Positions 7,054 through 16,092 of a stretch of 40,429 nt of DNA are shown here, piece by piece. The stretch lies in the NCBI GenBank assembly GCA_947624935.1, contig CANQML010000007.1:1-40429 (forward strand), in the 5' to 3' direction. The position numbers and the translations under genes were made by a program. The DNA is from Candidatus Gastranaerophilales bacterium (GTDB lineage Bacteria; Cyanobacteriota; Vampirovibrionia; Gastranaerophilales; Gastranaerophilaceae). The notes beneath the pieces are model-generated. The model searched no databases. It was not told the origin of the DNA and worked only from the letters and a program-made list of their open reading frames with translations. The stretch's first letter is position 1; each line of letters opens with the position of its first letter.

Positions 7054-8659
7054 ACAATTCCACGTAAACTTTCAGCCCTTCTCCGTTTGTGAATACTATG
7101 TTATTTATACCATGTTTTATTGAAATATCAAACTCAGCCGCTCTGTAACGATAAAAAAGCTCTTTCGGGATTTGAAAATCGTGTTTTTTACCGTTAATTA
7201 CCGCGGAAAAATCCGCCCTGCCGCATCTGTTATCAACCTTGATTTTTGCTTTTTTTCGCTCGGAATAAAATTCGACCGAAACAGGGTCTTTGCCTAATAT
7301 AACAGGGTTTGTGCCAAGTGAAATGTCTGTGTAATAGTGTTTTAAAATTTTGTCAAAAGACATTTTAAGTTCACTGCCCATAAATCCTGCGCCGTACTGG
7401 CTCATTCCGACACCGTGCCCATACCCTGCGCCGTACGCTTTGACCTTTACAAGATTGCCGTTTTCGTCAAACTCCTGTTCAAAAGCTATGTTGGCACTTG
7501 GCAAAGCCTTGCCGTTATTTGTCAAAAGCCGTCTTATAACAAGCTCTTTGAAAACCTTATAGGTCTGTGATTTGGTTACGATATCCATTTCTATAATCTT
7601 GCCGGACTCTCCTCTGCGTTTAACTTCCAGCCGCTCAATTTCGTCAAGCTTACCGCTGAATGCGGGTTTTATAAACCCCGTTGCGGATTGTGCGGCAATA
7701 TTTTTTTGGATTTCTTTTTGAAGTTCGTCTTTTGTCCATTCTCTTTGCCATCTGAAATAAGGCGAGCGGACATCATACGAATCTTTTTGGGATTTAAAAT
7801 ATTCAAGCGCTTTTTCGTCCGTATTCAACGGCGTTTGGCTTAACATATCGGGTTTTGCAATCAAATATGGCTTGGATTCTGACGGAAATTGTTTGGTTTT
7901 TGGGTCGGAAAAAGCGTTTGAAAAGCTTTCGGTATAACCGCCCGCCGTTGAACAATACTGTGCAAGTATCAAATCCCAATTGTATAAAGCTACAATCCCT
8001 TTTGTTTCTTCAACGGCACGAGATGAAAGGTCTTTTTCCGTGTTTGCCCCAAAATACACCTGACTTGCAACGCTGTCTGATACGTCAAACGCTTCATACG
8101 CCTTAATTCTGGGGGATAAAACATAGTTTCTTGCCGCAACGCTTTGGGCTTTTAAGGCTTCAAGCCCAAACCTTACGGGCATTTCGTTTGGAACAACACC
8201 TTTTAAATATTCTTCAGTATCCAAAACATTTACTATGTGGAATTTGTTTTGTTTATATTTTACAAGTTCAATTTCGCCCCTGTATAAAGCCTGAGAACCT
8301 GCTCTTTTAAGGTTTTTAACCCCCACTCTTTCCGCTTTAAATCTCACGGGGCCATTCAATTGTTCAACAACTTTTTTATCAATCATCAACAAAAACATAT
8401 CCGACGATATTTTAACTTCAACGGGTTTGTTTGCAGGAATTTCCATGACAAATTTATCGTTGTCAAAAACTTGCATAACGTAAGGCGAAAAAATTTCCGT
8501 TGTGTCATAAACGTAACTTTTAAAGTTATTGTCGCCTATACCGACTCTTACCATGTGAGGTTTTACAAAACCTGCAATCTGCAAAGTGGTTTCGGGTATA
8601 TAAGCCCAAACGGAATTGTTCATAAACAGTAAAGCTAAAATCGCCAAAATTTTCTTCAT
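7040..8659 (-). CDS. SpoIID/LytB-domain protein, exported
   Basis: Cell-wall protein of 539 residues. ATG 8659 is preferred over further upstream starts because MKKILAILALLFMNNSVWA is a clean signal peptide and a TATAAT box ends six bases before it. After a beta-rich N-terminal part, the SpoIID domain shows GVVPNEMPVRFGLEALKAQ with the conserved Glu, SVAARNYVL, VYFGANTEKDL, YCSTAGGYTES and, near the end, GAGYGHGVGMSQYGAGFM. Bacillus SpoIID is a lytic transglycosylase acting on peptidoglycan stripped of stem peptides, while LytB proteins enhance amidases. This organism shows no sporulation genes here, so a role in glycan trimming during growth or division is more likely. It heads an operon with murJ and tsaC and is divergent from hemW. 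Confidence 0.88.
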   Translation of the reverse strand: MKKILAILALLFMNNSVWAYIPETTLQIAGFVKPHMVRVGIGDNNFKSYVYDTTEIFSPYVMQVFDNDKFVMEIPANKPVEVKISSDMFLLMIDKKVVEQLNGPVRFKAERVGVKNLKRAGSQALYRGEIELVKYKQNKFHIVNVLDTEEYLKGVVPNEMPVRFGLEALKAQSVAARNYVLSPRIKAYEAFDVSDSVASQVYFGANTEKDLSSRAVEETKGIVALYNWDLILAQYCSTAGGYTESFSNAFSDPKTKQFPSESKPYLIAKPDMLSQTPLNTDEKALEYFKSQKDSYDVRSPYFRWQREWTKDELQKEIQKNIAAQSATGFIKPAFSGKLDEIERLEVKRRGESGKIIEMDIVTKSQTYKVFKELVIRRLLTNNGKALPSANIAFEQEFDENGNLVKVKAYGAGYGHGVGMSQYGAGFMGSELKMSFDKILKHYYTDISLGTNPVILGKDPVSVEFYSERKKAKIKVDNRCGRADFSAVINGKKHDFQIPKELFYRYRAAEFDISIKHGINNIVFTNGEGLKVYVELYGKD

Positions 8660-8665
8660 AAATCC

Positions 8666-8671
8666 ATTATA
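8666..8671 (-). promoter_or_regulatory. -10 box of the spoIID-murJ-tsaC operon
   Basis: On the minus strand, TATAAT is followed by GGATTT and then the ATG at 8659. The geometry equals that of the divergent hemW box 14 bp away and predicts a leaderless mRNA. Confidence 0.6.
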
Positions 8672-8685
8672 TGACAAAAATGTTG

Positions 8686-8691
8686 TATAAT
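8686..8691 (+). promoter_or_regulatory. -10 box of hemW, predicted leaderless
   Basis: TATAAT, then six bases (AATTTT), then the ATG at 8699. No ribosome-binding site fits between box and start. Together with the spoIID box it forms a compact bidirectional promoter. Confidence 0.6.
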
Positions 8692-8698
8692 AATTTTT

Positions 8699-9751
8699 AT
8701 GAATACATATATTCACATTCCGTTTTGCAAACAAAAATGCAATTATTGTTCGTTTGTATCTTACCCTTTGTTGGAGAAAAAAACAGAATATCTTTGCGCT
8801 TTGAAAAAAGAAATAGAACATTATTATAAGGGCGAATACCTTGAAACAATTTATTTTGGCGGCGGAACGCCTTCACTTTTAACAGTTGATGAGATAAAAT
8901 CTTTGCTCTCGCGTTTTAATTTCGATAAAAATTCCGAAATAACACTTGAAATAAACCCCGAAACGGTAGATTTAGAGTATATGAAATCGCTTTATAAAAC
9001 GGGTGTCAACAGAGTAAGCATAGGCTGTCAAACTTTTGACGATGATATTTTAAAACTCATCGGCAGAAAACACAGCGCAAAAGATGTTGAAAATTGCGTC
9101 GATTATGCAAAAAAAGCGGGATTTAAAAACATAAGCCTTGATTTTATATACGGACTTCCAAATCAAACCGTCGAAAGCTTTGAAAAAGATTTGCGTCATG
9201 CAAAAACTTTGGGCGTAAATCACATATCGCTTTACGGGTTAAAAATTGACAAAGGTTGTTATTTTTACGATAACAGACCAAAAACCATTGCCGATGAAGA
9301 TTTGCAAGCGGATATGTACTTAAAAGCGGTTAAGATTTTGGACAACCATTATGAGATAAGCAACTTTGGAACCCCGTCACGTCACAATTTGAATTATTGG
9401 AACAACAAAAATTATTACGGTTTTGGCTGTGCGGCGCACGGGTACTTGAAAAATGTGAGATATTCCAATTTCGCGGATTTGGATAAATACATCAATAACC
9501 CTTTACGACACGAAAATGAAATTGAATTGACACAAAAAGAACAGCTTGAAGAAGAAATATTTTTGGGGCTCAGAAAACTTGACGGGATTGATGTTTTACA
9601 GATTAACAAAAAATTCGGCATTGATTTTGAAAAAAAATATGTACAAATTTTAAAAAAATACGAAAATTACTTTAAAAAGACAAAAAACGGGTATGCCCTC
9701 ACGGTGGAGGGCATACTCATAAGCAATAATATTTTATCTGAATTTATTTAA
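8699..9751 (+). CDS. hemW: Radical SAM heme chaperone HemW (HemN-like)
   Basis: Radical S-adenosylmethionine protein of 350 residues. YIHIPFCKQKCNYCSF carries the CxxxCxxC cluster ligands at Cys10, Cys14 and Cys17 followed by Phe; true HemN oxidases have a fourth cysteine there, so HemW, a heme-trafficking chaperone, is the better call. Further family marks are YFGGGTPSLL, EINPETVD, GVNRVSIGCQTFDD and HISLYGLKI, and the C-terminal HemW-type segment follows. Start 8699 is the first Met before the motif. The stop overlaps the convergent small gene by 4 bp. Older databases name such proteins coproporphyrinogen III oxidase; no other heme genes are visible here. Confidence 0.93.
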   Translation: MNTYIHIPFCKQKCNYCSFVSYPLLEKKTEYLCALKKEIEHYYKGEYLETIYFGGGTPSLLTVDEIKSLLSRFNFDKNSEITLEINPETVDLEYMKSLYKTGVNRVSIGCQTFDDDILKLIGRKHSAKDVENCVDYAKKAGFKNISLDFIYGLPNQTVESFEKDLRHAKTLGVNHISLYGLKIDKGCYFYDNRPKTIADEDLQADMYLKAVKILDNHYEISNFGTPSRHNLNYWNNKNYYGFGCAAHGYLKNVRYSNFADLDKYINNPLRHENEIELTQKEQLEEEIFLGLRKLDGIDVLQINKKFGIDFEKKYVQILKKYENYFKKTKNGYALTVEGILISNNILSEFI

Positions 9752-10089
9752 GCCGACTTTTTTGATGTGACCAAATTAGCCAATTTAGACCAAGCTTTAT
9801 CGTCAATCCATTCGCCTGCTTTGCCGAGATAATGACCGGCTTTTTCCATCAATTTTGCGTTTTCCAAATGAGGTAATACTTTGAATACACCTTTTTTGTA
9901 ACCTAACAACACGCCGCCGCCTACGACAATTGCCGCTGCAACGAATTTTGCAAGACCTTTCAAAAATCCGCCTTTTTTCTTGGGTTTATCAACCACCTGC
10001 GGTTTTGTAAAACTACCCGGTGCACTCAGACGTTCTTGTGCGTTTTGCGGATTTGCTTTGAAACTTACCGAAGATACAGAATTTATCAT
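9748..10089 (-). CDS. Small Gly-rich single-span protein with N-terminal VSFK motif
   Basis: A 113-residue protein of unknown function. ATG 10089 is preceded by AGGAGG. The N terminus MINSVSSVSFKANPQNAQE contains a VSFK-type motif also visible as VSFSGN in the protein at 38501. A lysine-rich stretch (KPKKKGGFLKG) is followed by a hydrophobic glycine-rich segment (AAAIVVGGGVLLGY, about 51-64) that could span a membrane, then a polar helix-forming tail. I believe this layout recurs in many small proteins of Gastranaerophilales genomes, but that is recollection. Convergent with hemW, overlapping by 4 bp. Confidence 0.75.
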   Translation of the reverse strand: MINSVSSVSFKANPQNAQERLSAPGSFTKPQVVDKPKKKGGFLKGLAKFVAAAIVVGGGVLLGYKKGVFKVLPHLENAKLMEKAGHYLGKAGEWIDDKAWSKLANLVTSKKSA

Positions 10090-10247
10090 GAGAACCTCCT
10101 ATCACAATTCTACCATAAATTTATAAACCTTGTGAATCTTTGAAATTGACTTTTTATATAATAATGGCAAAAAATCGTTACAAAAATTTACAAAAAAATT
10201 GGAATAATTTAGCACCTCATGTCATCTTATAGAGTGAGAGAGGTAAT

Positions 10248-12662
10248 ATGGAACAAATAATTTATATCGAAAACAATGACAAAAAAACAGCGGCACACGA
10301 AATTAAAAGAGCTTACGTAAACAAACTGGGCGCAGAAATCTGCAAAAAATATCTTGCGCAGGAAGATATCGACGTTTCAGGGATATATTCTTTGCATGAT
10401 ATTGACAAAATGCTTGAAAAATTTGATGTCGCAGATGTCATATTGAAAAATATTCATATTGATGTTCGTGTTGTATATGATGAAAATCTTATTTTTGTTC
10501 CGAAATCACACTTTGAATGGGGGCTTGTTCCCGATGTTTACTTTGTTTTGTTAATGAATGATACTTCGTGCATGAAATTTTTAGGATTTTTTGAACCACG
10601 ATTGATTAACAAAAATAACCAGAATAGTGATTATTATTTTATTGAAAAGGAAAAACTTTCATCGCCAGTGGATTTAAAACAGTACATTAAAGATTTTAAA
10701 GGCGATTATACGGAAAAATTATCTGACGATGAGCTTGAAAAATGCGAATTTTTGGCTGTTTCGTTTAATGATGATGATATAAGCGATTATGATGAAAAAT
10801 ATTTAATAAAAATGCTTGTTAAAAGCGCCGAATTGAGAAAAGTTTTGACAGAGTTCGGCAATTTTGAAAAAATCGCAATTCACACTGCAGCAAGTGACGT
10901 TTTAGACAATATAACGGAAGTGTGTACGGAAGCCGGAATCGGTGCAGAGCTGCCTGATATGGATGAGTTTTCTGTATTTAACGCATCTGATGTGGAGCTG
11001 GCGGACAATTTGACAAGTGCGTTACCGCAGGATGAAATTTTCTCTGATGAAGTTGATGAAGAACCTGCAATCCTTGAACCCGATGAAACTTTTGACGGTG
11101 AAATTTCCGGAGAAGAAAACGCTTTAACTGATGAAAAAAGTGATTATATAGATGAGATTTTTTCCGATATAGATTATGAGCGGGAAGTTGGGGATGACGA
11201 TGTAATGGAAGATTTTACGCAAGGCGATGAAAATCTTTCACAAGATACGATACCGGATGATATTTCAAACGAAACCACTGACGAAATCACCGATGAAGTC
11301 ACCGACGAAATCGTTGATGAAATCCCTGACGAAATTGATTTGGAAAATATCGGCGACAGCCCGCTTGAAACAATTGATGAAAACATTGATTTGAATGAAA
11401 CGCTTGATTTGGAAAATATTGATGCCGCCGGTGATTTAGCAATTCCCGACGAGACTTTTGAACAAAATCTTGAAAATTTTGACGAGGTAGAGCAGGTCGT
11501 AGACGACACAGAAAACCAAGATGATGAGCAAAATCTTGAAAGTTTTGACGAAGTAGAGCAGGTCGTAGATGATACAGAAAACAAAGAGGTTGAGCAAGAC
11601 CTTGAAAGTTTTGCTGAAGTAGAGCAGGTCGTAGATGATACAGAAAACCAAGAGGTTGAACAAAACCTTGAAAGTTTTGCTGAAGTAGAGCAGGTCGTAG
11701 ATGATACAGAAAATCAAGATGTTGAGCAAAACCTTGAAAACTTCGATGAAATACAAGTTATTGAACCTGATGAAAAACAAGAAACTCAAGAAAACTTTGA
11801 CACAGAAAACATTGAAAATACCAAAAACATTTCTTTTGACGATATTATGTTAGGAAATGCGGTACAAGAAATATCACAAGAAACATCAAAAGAAATTTTT
11901 GAAGATGAGTCTGCCGTATCTTACGAAAATTCTCAAGAAATTTCCAACGAAAACATGATCGAAGGCGAAATACAAATTGACATAAATGAGCCAAAAGAAG
12001 AAAAAGATTTAAAAGTTTTGTATAACAAAACCGATGATATTTTAACAAACAAAGAAATATACTTAAAACCTCAAGAATTGGGCAAAAAAGCTATTCTGGC
12101 GGCTTCGGTAATAATCGCTGCACTTGTCTCTTTGCTTATATTTGCGGCACTGCATAAAACCGAAAACAAAGCAGAACAACCTGCAAATGTATTGGAAAAG
12201 AATATTCCGCAAACGGAAGAACAGCCTGTTCCCGAGTTGCCGGAAGTTCTTCCTCCCACTCAGGAAACTGTAGCTGCGGTACAAAAACCCGCGCAAAATC
12301 CCGCTCAAAATCCGACCCCTTATACGGATGTTAAAAAACTCGGCTGGGCTGTACCCGATTACCTTTCATATAACGATGCGTTCAAAAATTATCTGCAAAC
12401 GGCAGGCAAAAGCTTAAGACTTACACTCTCAAGCGATTTGCTGCTTGCAACCGAATACGCTTATTCTCAAGAGATTGACGTAGATATAACCCTCACAAAA
12501 GAAGGTTCATTACAGAGTGCTAAAATACAAAAATCCAGCGGTTCAAAACAAATAGATGATATTGTGTTACAAACTGTTAATGAAACTTTAAAGGTTGTGA
12601 AAGCGCCTGCAGGTTTGATTGTTGGCGATACCGCACAAATGATACTAAAAATTTATTTGTAA
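10248..12662 (+). CDS. TonB-like envelope protein with large acidic cytoplasmic region
   Basis: 804 residues in four parts. Residues 1-230 look folded and mixed. Residues about 240-590 are extremely acidic and low in complexity, with a 22-residue repeat of the type NLESFAEVEQVVDDTENQ in four good copies and a decayed fifth (nucleotides 11459-11760). A single membrane helix (AILAASVIIAALVSLLIFAA, about 613-635) follows, then a Pro/Gln-rich linker and a C-terminal domain about 85 residues long in which VDVDITLTKEG-like strands, SSGSKQIDD and LQTVNETL resemble the TonB/TolA C-terminal fold. This predicts a cytoplasmic N terminus and a periplasmic end. ATG 10248 has GAGAGG upstream. The sigma factor gene follows after 30 bp. 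No TonB-dependent receptor or ExbBD gene is in view, so energy transduction is not established. Confidence 0.75.
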   Translation: MEQIIYIENNDKKTAAHEIKRAYVNKLGAEICKKYLAQEDIDVSGIYSLHDIDKMLEKFDVADVILKNIHIDVRVVYDENLIFVPKSHFEWGLVPDVYFVLLMNDTSCMKFLGFFEPRLINKNNQNSDYYFIEKEKLSSPVDLKQYIKDFKGDYTEKLSDDELEKCEFLAVSFNDDDISDYDEKYLIKMLVKSAELRKVLTEFGNFEKIAIHTAASDVLDNITEVCTEAGIGAELPDMDEFSVFNASDVELADNLTSALPQDEIFSDEVDEEPAILEPDETFDGEISGEENALTDEKSDYIDEIFSDIDYEREVGDDDVMEDFTQGDENLSQDTIPDDISNETTDEITDEVTDEIVDEIPDEIDLENIGDSPLETIDENIDLNETLDLENIDAAGDLAIPDETFEQNLENFDEVEQVVDDTENQDDEQNLESFDEVEQVVDDTENKEVEQDLESFAEVEQVVDDTENQEVEQNLESFAEVEQVVDDTENQDVEQNLENFDEIQVIEPDEKQETQENFDTENIENTKNISFDDIMLGNAVQEISQETSKEIFEDESAVSYENSQEISNENMIEGEIQIDINEPKEEKDLKVLYNKTDDILTNKEIYLKPQELGKKAILAASVIIAALVSLLIFAALHKTENKAEQPANVLEKNIPQTEEQPVPELPEVLPPTQETVAAVQKPAQNPAQNPTPYTDVKKLGWAVPDYLSYNDAFKNYLQTAGKSLRLTLSSDLLLATEYAYSQEIDVDITLTKEGSLQSAKIQKSSGSKQIDDIVLQTVNETLKVVKAPAGLIVGDTAQMILKIYL
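11459..11760 (+). repeat. 66-bp in-frame tandem repeat in the TonB-like gene
   Basis: Period 22 codons. Copies 2 to 4 share long identical stretches such as GAGCAGGTCGTAGATGATAC, indicating recent expansion; the first and last copies are more diverged. It changes the length of the acidic cytoplasmic region. Confidence 0.85.
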
Positions 12663-12692
12663 CTGTGTTATAATTTTTTACAGAGGTAAAAA

Positions 12693-13229
12693 GTGGAATT
12701 AACACAAGATAAATTAGATTTAATTGAAAAAATAATCAAAAATGACAGGAAGTTTTCCGATAATGAAGACCTGTATGAAGATTTTTTCAATGAAACATGC
12801 CAACGCTCAATGGCTGTTATCAAGGCAATAAGCTCTGATGCGTCTTTGGAGGCATATTTAAGAAAAATCGCCACCACCTCTATTATTAATGTTTTAAAAG
12901 CCTCAGGAAGAATAAAAAGATTAGGTTCAAGCTACCAACCGATACATTATCCCGATATTTCTTACGACAACTTTGCAACGGATGAAACACCGGAAGAAGA
13001 ACTGATTAAAAAAGATACTTACAAACAAATACTTAATCTTATCTTGGAAGCCGATAGGGAAGACCCCGAAAAAAATTATCTGCAAATTTACAAATTGCGC
13101 TACGATAAAGGCATGACACAAAAAGAAATCTCATCGGAAATAGGTTTGTCCCAATCTGAGATTTCCAAAAGGCTTTTTAAGTTAACAGAAAAGGTTAAGA
13201 AATCGTTAGATGATATGTCCGGTATGTAA
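12693..13229 (+). CDS. Sigma-70 family RNA polymerase sigma factor, ECF-like
   Basis: 178 residues starting at GTG 12693, with AGAGG about nine bases upstream and TATAAT at about 12668-12673. Residues about 20-80 (EDLYEDFFNETCQRSMAVIK, then LEAYLRKIATTSIINVLKA) fit a region-2 helical bundle. Residues about 125-172 (IYKLRYDKGMTQKEISSEIG then LSQSEISKRLFKL) form a region-4 helix-turn-helix that would read a -35 element. The pairing with a membrane-spanning TonB-like protein and a ribbon-ATPase suggests a signal-responsive regulator; no classical anti-sigma factor is adjacent. The downstream gene starts 20 bp before its stop. Could also be a divergent phage-type or sporulation-type sigma, but the short two-domain layout favours ECF. 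Confidence 0.82.
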   Translation: MELTQDKLDLIEKIIKNDRKFSDNEDLYEDFFNETCQRSMAVIKAISSDASLEAYLRKIATTSIINVLKASGRIKRLGSSYQPIHYPDISYDNFATDETPEEELIKKDTYKQILNLILEADREDPEKNYLQIYKLRYDKGMTQKEISSEIGLSQSEISKRLFKLTEKVKKSLDDMSGM

Positions 13230-16092
13230 AAAGCCCGTTGAGGGAAATACTTTAAGATGCCCGCATTGCAAAGCCGTAATAGGTTTGCTGTGCAAGAATT
13301 GTAATACTGTTAATCCGATACAAAATATGACTTGCAAAAACTGCGGCAAAGAGATTTTGAAGGTTTGCTCACATTGTGCAAGCATAAATTTTTTGGATGC
13401 AAAAAAATGCAGAAAGTGCTCCATGCCTTTTGTGGAAACCATTAATAACCAACAATCTCTCAAATACATTCCTACATTGATACCTCAAAAAGATGCGATA
13501 AAAAAACTTTCAAAAGGTATAACAGACGGCATAAAACTCATTTCAATCAGCGGTAAAAAAGGCATCGGCAAAAGTTATGTATTAAAAGAGACCGCAAAAA
13601 ACTTTACTGACACAATTTGGGTTTTTGGCAAATGCACACCTTTGACACAATTAACCCCCGGCGGCGTAATTCAAGATATGGTCTTGAATATATTTAACCT
13701 GCCGAATTTTTGCATGAATACTCCCGAATTTAAAAAAGATGCAATAAAATATTTTAAAAATGAGTTCCCTCAAATGTCTAATTCACAGTTGAATGACTTG
13801 TTGAATTTCTTGTATTCAGCACAGGAAGGCGAATTTGAAAACTTAAGCATAAACAAACACAAAACATTTGACATACTTTACAAAATTTTTGACAAAATAT
13901 CACATCTTGGCAAATTTGTAGTGGTAGTTGACAATTTTGACTACATTGACGGATTTTCATACGAATTTTTGCACAATCTTATATCAAAATACGATTTTAC
14001 GATGATATTAATGTATTGCAACCCGCGTCCTGTAAAAGGCATATTTTCCTGTGAGATTGAAAGCCTTGATATAAGCCTTGCGCCTTTAAAAGATGATGAA
14101 ATAAACACTTTAAACCTTGATGACTCCTATATTAACGAGGTCGAAAAAAGTGAAATCATTACAAAATCAAAAGGTCATCCCGCATATTTTGAACAGGCGG
14201 TAAGCCTTTGTTTTGATTGCCAAATCGCAGAAGAACCATTCCAGTTGCCTGCCACTTTTAAAGAAATTATAACCAAACGATTAAAATTACTGAAAGAATT
14301 AAATCCGCCGGCATACAAAATTTTGCTCGGTGCATCAATCATGGGTGACAAAATTAATCTTGCTCTGTTAAAGGAAATATTTAAAGAAGAAGATTGCGAC
14401 GGAGTTATAGATTATTTGCGGCAAATGAATTTTATAACGTTGATAAACGAGATATTTTTTGAATTTAAAAATATTTTGTTATGGGAAACGATTTTATCTG
14501 CGGCAAAAAATGACAAAGATTTTATTGAATTGAACACAAAAATAGCTCAAACTTTGAGTATGCTCATATTAAATTCCAATGCTGTAATGGGAATAATTGC
14601 GCAGAACCTCAAACAAACGCAAGCCGCACTTGATGTATGGACAAAAAATACAAAGCTTGCAGCATACGTAGGTGACACAAACCTCTATGTTATTTCGCAA
14701 AAACAGTGCCTTGCCTTAATAAATGAGCTTGATGAAAGTGAAACTTTAAAGATTAGATACAATATTGCAGAACGATTAGGCAAACTCCTGACCGATTACA
14801 ATCCCACGGAAGCCTTGGAATACTTACCCGATGCAATTTCAAATGCTAAAGCCTGCGGCAATACCCCCAAAGAAATTGAACTTTTGGGATATTTGTCTTA
14901 CTGCTGTCGTCAAACCAATAATTTCTATGGCAATATCGAATGTGTTGACAGCGTTTTGGAAAAAGTCCAAAGCGATGATAAGCTTAAAATCGCACTCTTG
15001 AAACTTTCAAAGCTCGAGTCAATTCTTGGAATAGGCAACTGCGGTGAAGTTATAACCACCATAGACAATGATATTATGCCGGTTTTGGATAAATTTTTGA
15101 CCAAACCTTACAAATGCGATTTTTCAATAGAATTTGTATATGAAACCTGGTTAAAAACATATTTGATGCTTGCAAATGCACTTATTATGCAAGGAAACGA
15201 CCGCTCTTTTGAAATTTTGACCATAATATTCGATATCATTGAAAGAAATAAAATTACCGATGAATTGTTTATAAGCAAATGTAAGCTTGCACTTGCGTTT
15301 GCAAATACTATTAAGGGCGATTTTAACACATCCGAAAATATACTTGATGATACATTAAATCTTTACAAAACCAGAATGGATAACAGCACCGTTTTGAAGT
15401 GGAATTTTATCAAGATATTGAACAACTTTTTCAGAAAACGCTATGAAGGTTTGCAAGAGGACTTGTTTGAAGTTGTAACTTTTGCGGATAACTGCAAAGA
15501 TGAATTTACCAAAAATATTTTAAAAACGCTTTTGGGAAAAATTTTCAAAGACAATGAGCAGGCAAAACAAGCAATGGAGATTTACAACAGCCAAATAACA
15601 TATTTTGCCAAAGAAAAGCTTGCAACCGGAGCGCTTTTAACATGGTATTTGATAGCTGATGCAACGCTTGTAACAGAAGGTCCGCATGCGGCAATTGAAA
15701 TAGCCGCTCAAGCACTTGATGTTGCCCAAAACCCAAAAATAAGCAATTATTTGTTTGTAATTTTATTGAAAATGATTATTGCAAAAGCAAGCATAGTAAT
15801 ATCCGATTATGAAACGGCCAAAATAAACATTGAAAACGCAATAATTTTGGCGGGCAAATTTAATATGAAGGATTTGCTTTCAAGGCTTTACCTTTTGTAC
15901 GGAAAGTATTTTCAGGAATTAGGGCTGTTAACGACAGACAAACAGAGTGAATATTTAAAAGGTGCATCAAAGATGTACGAGAAAGCAACCGAAATAGTAC
16001 AGCAAACACGAAACAATACCGTTCACATAGAAAACGAGAAAGCGAAGAAAGTTTTAAAGTCATTTTGCCTGTTGCATAATATAAAACTTTAA
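13210..16092 (+). CDS. Double zinc-ribbon, P-loop NTPase with helical TPR-like repeats
   Basis: 960 residues. The N terminus has successive zinc ribbons (CPVCKK, CPHC, CKNCNT, CKNCGK, CSHC, CRKC; residues 3-70). A STAND/AAA-like ATPase follows, with Walker A GKKGIGKS at 115-122 and Walker B FVVVVDNFD at about 236-244. From about residue 370 onward the protein is all helical with repeated 35-45-residue units, consistent with TPR-like scaffolding. The layout matches sensor ATPases that gate signalling partners through nucleotide-driven assembly; the effector is not obvious because no enzymatic domain follows. It overlaps the sigma gene by 20 bp, so the two are probably made in fixed ratio and may interact. 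It overlaps the convergent LysM gene by 4 bp. Predicted cytoplasmic. Confidence 0.8.
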   Translation: MICPVCKKPVEGNTLRCPHCKAVIGLLCKNCNTVNPIQNMTCKNCGKEILKVCSHCASINFLDAKKCRKCSMPFVETINNQQSLKYIPTLIPQKDAIKKLSKGITDGIKLISISGKKGIGKSYVLKETAKNFTDTIWVFGKCTPLTQLTPGGVIQDMVLNIFNLPNFCMNTPEFKKDAIKYFKNEFPQMSNSQLNDLLNFLYSAQEGEFENLSINKHKTFDILYKIFDKISHLGKFVVVVDNFDYIDGFSYEFLHNLISKYDFTMILMYCNPRPVKGIFSCEIESLDISLAPLKDDEINTLNLDDSYINEVEKSEIITKSKGHPAYFEQAVSLCFDCQIAEEPFQLPATFKEIITKRLKLLKELNPPAYKILLGASIMGDKINLALLKEIFKEEDCDGVIDYLRQMNFITLINEIFFEFKNILLWETILSAAKNDKDFIELNTKIAQTLSMLILNSNAVMGIIAQNLKQTQAALDVWTKNTKLAAYVGDTNLYVISQKQCLALINELDESETLKIRYNIAERLGKLLTDYNPTEALEYLPDAISNAKACGNTPKEIELLGYLSYCCRQTNNFYGNIECVDSVLEKVQSDDKLKIALLKLSKLESILGIGNCGEVITTIDNDIMPVLDKFLTKPYKCDFSIEFVYETWLKTYLMLANALIMQGNDRSFEILTIIFDIIERNKITDELFISKCKLALAFANTIKGDFNTSENILDDTLNLYKTRMDNSTVLKWNFIKILNNFFRKRYEGLQEDLFEVVTFADNCKDEFTKNILKTLLGKIFKDNEQAKQAMEIYNSQITYFAKEKLATGALLTWYLIADATLVTEGPHAAIEIAAQALDVAQNPKISNYLFVILLKMIIAKASIVISDYETAKINIENAIILAGKFNMKDLLSRLYLLYGKYFQELGLLTTDKQSEYLKGASKMYEKATEIVQQTRNNTVHIENEKAKKVLKSFCLLHNIKL

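Noticed and set aside
8660-8821. N-terminal extension of the SpoIID-like frame (start at 8821)
   Set aside because: It runs antisense into hemW, destroys the signal peptide position and has no start signals; ATG 8659 fits far better.
10146-10162. Possible TTGACT with nearby TATAAT before the TonB-like gene
   Set aside because: The two hexamers are only a few bases apart, so they cannot form one promoter. The TATAAT at 10157 may be used with an unknown -35, but this is not strong enough to list.
11174-11789. Two antisense open frames of more than 110 codons opposite the TonB-like gene
   Set aside because: They arise from the biased GAA/GAT-rich repeat read backwards (Ser/Cys/Phe-rich products), with no start signals.
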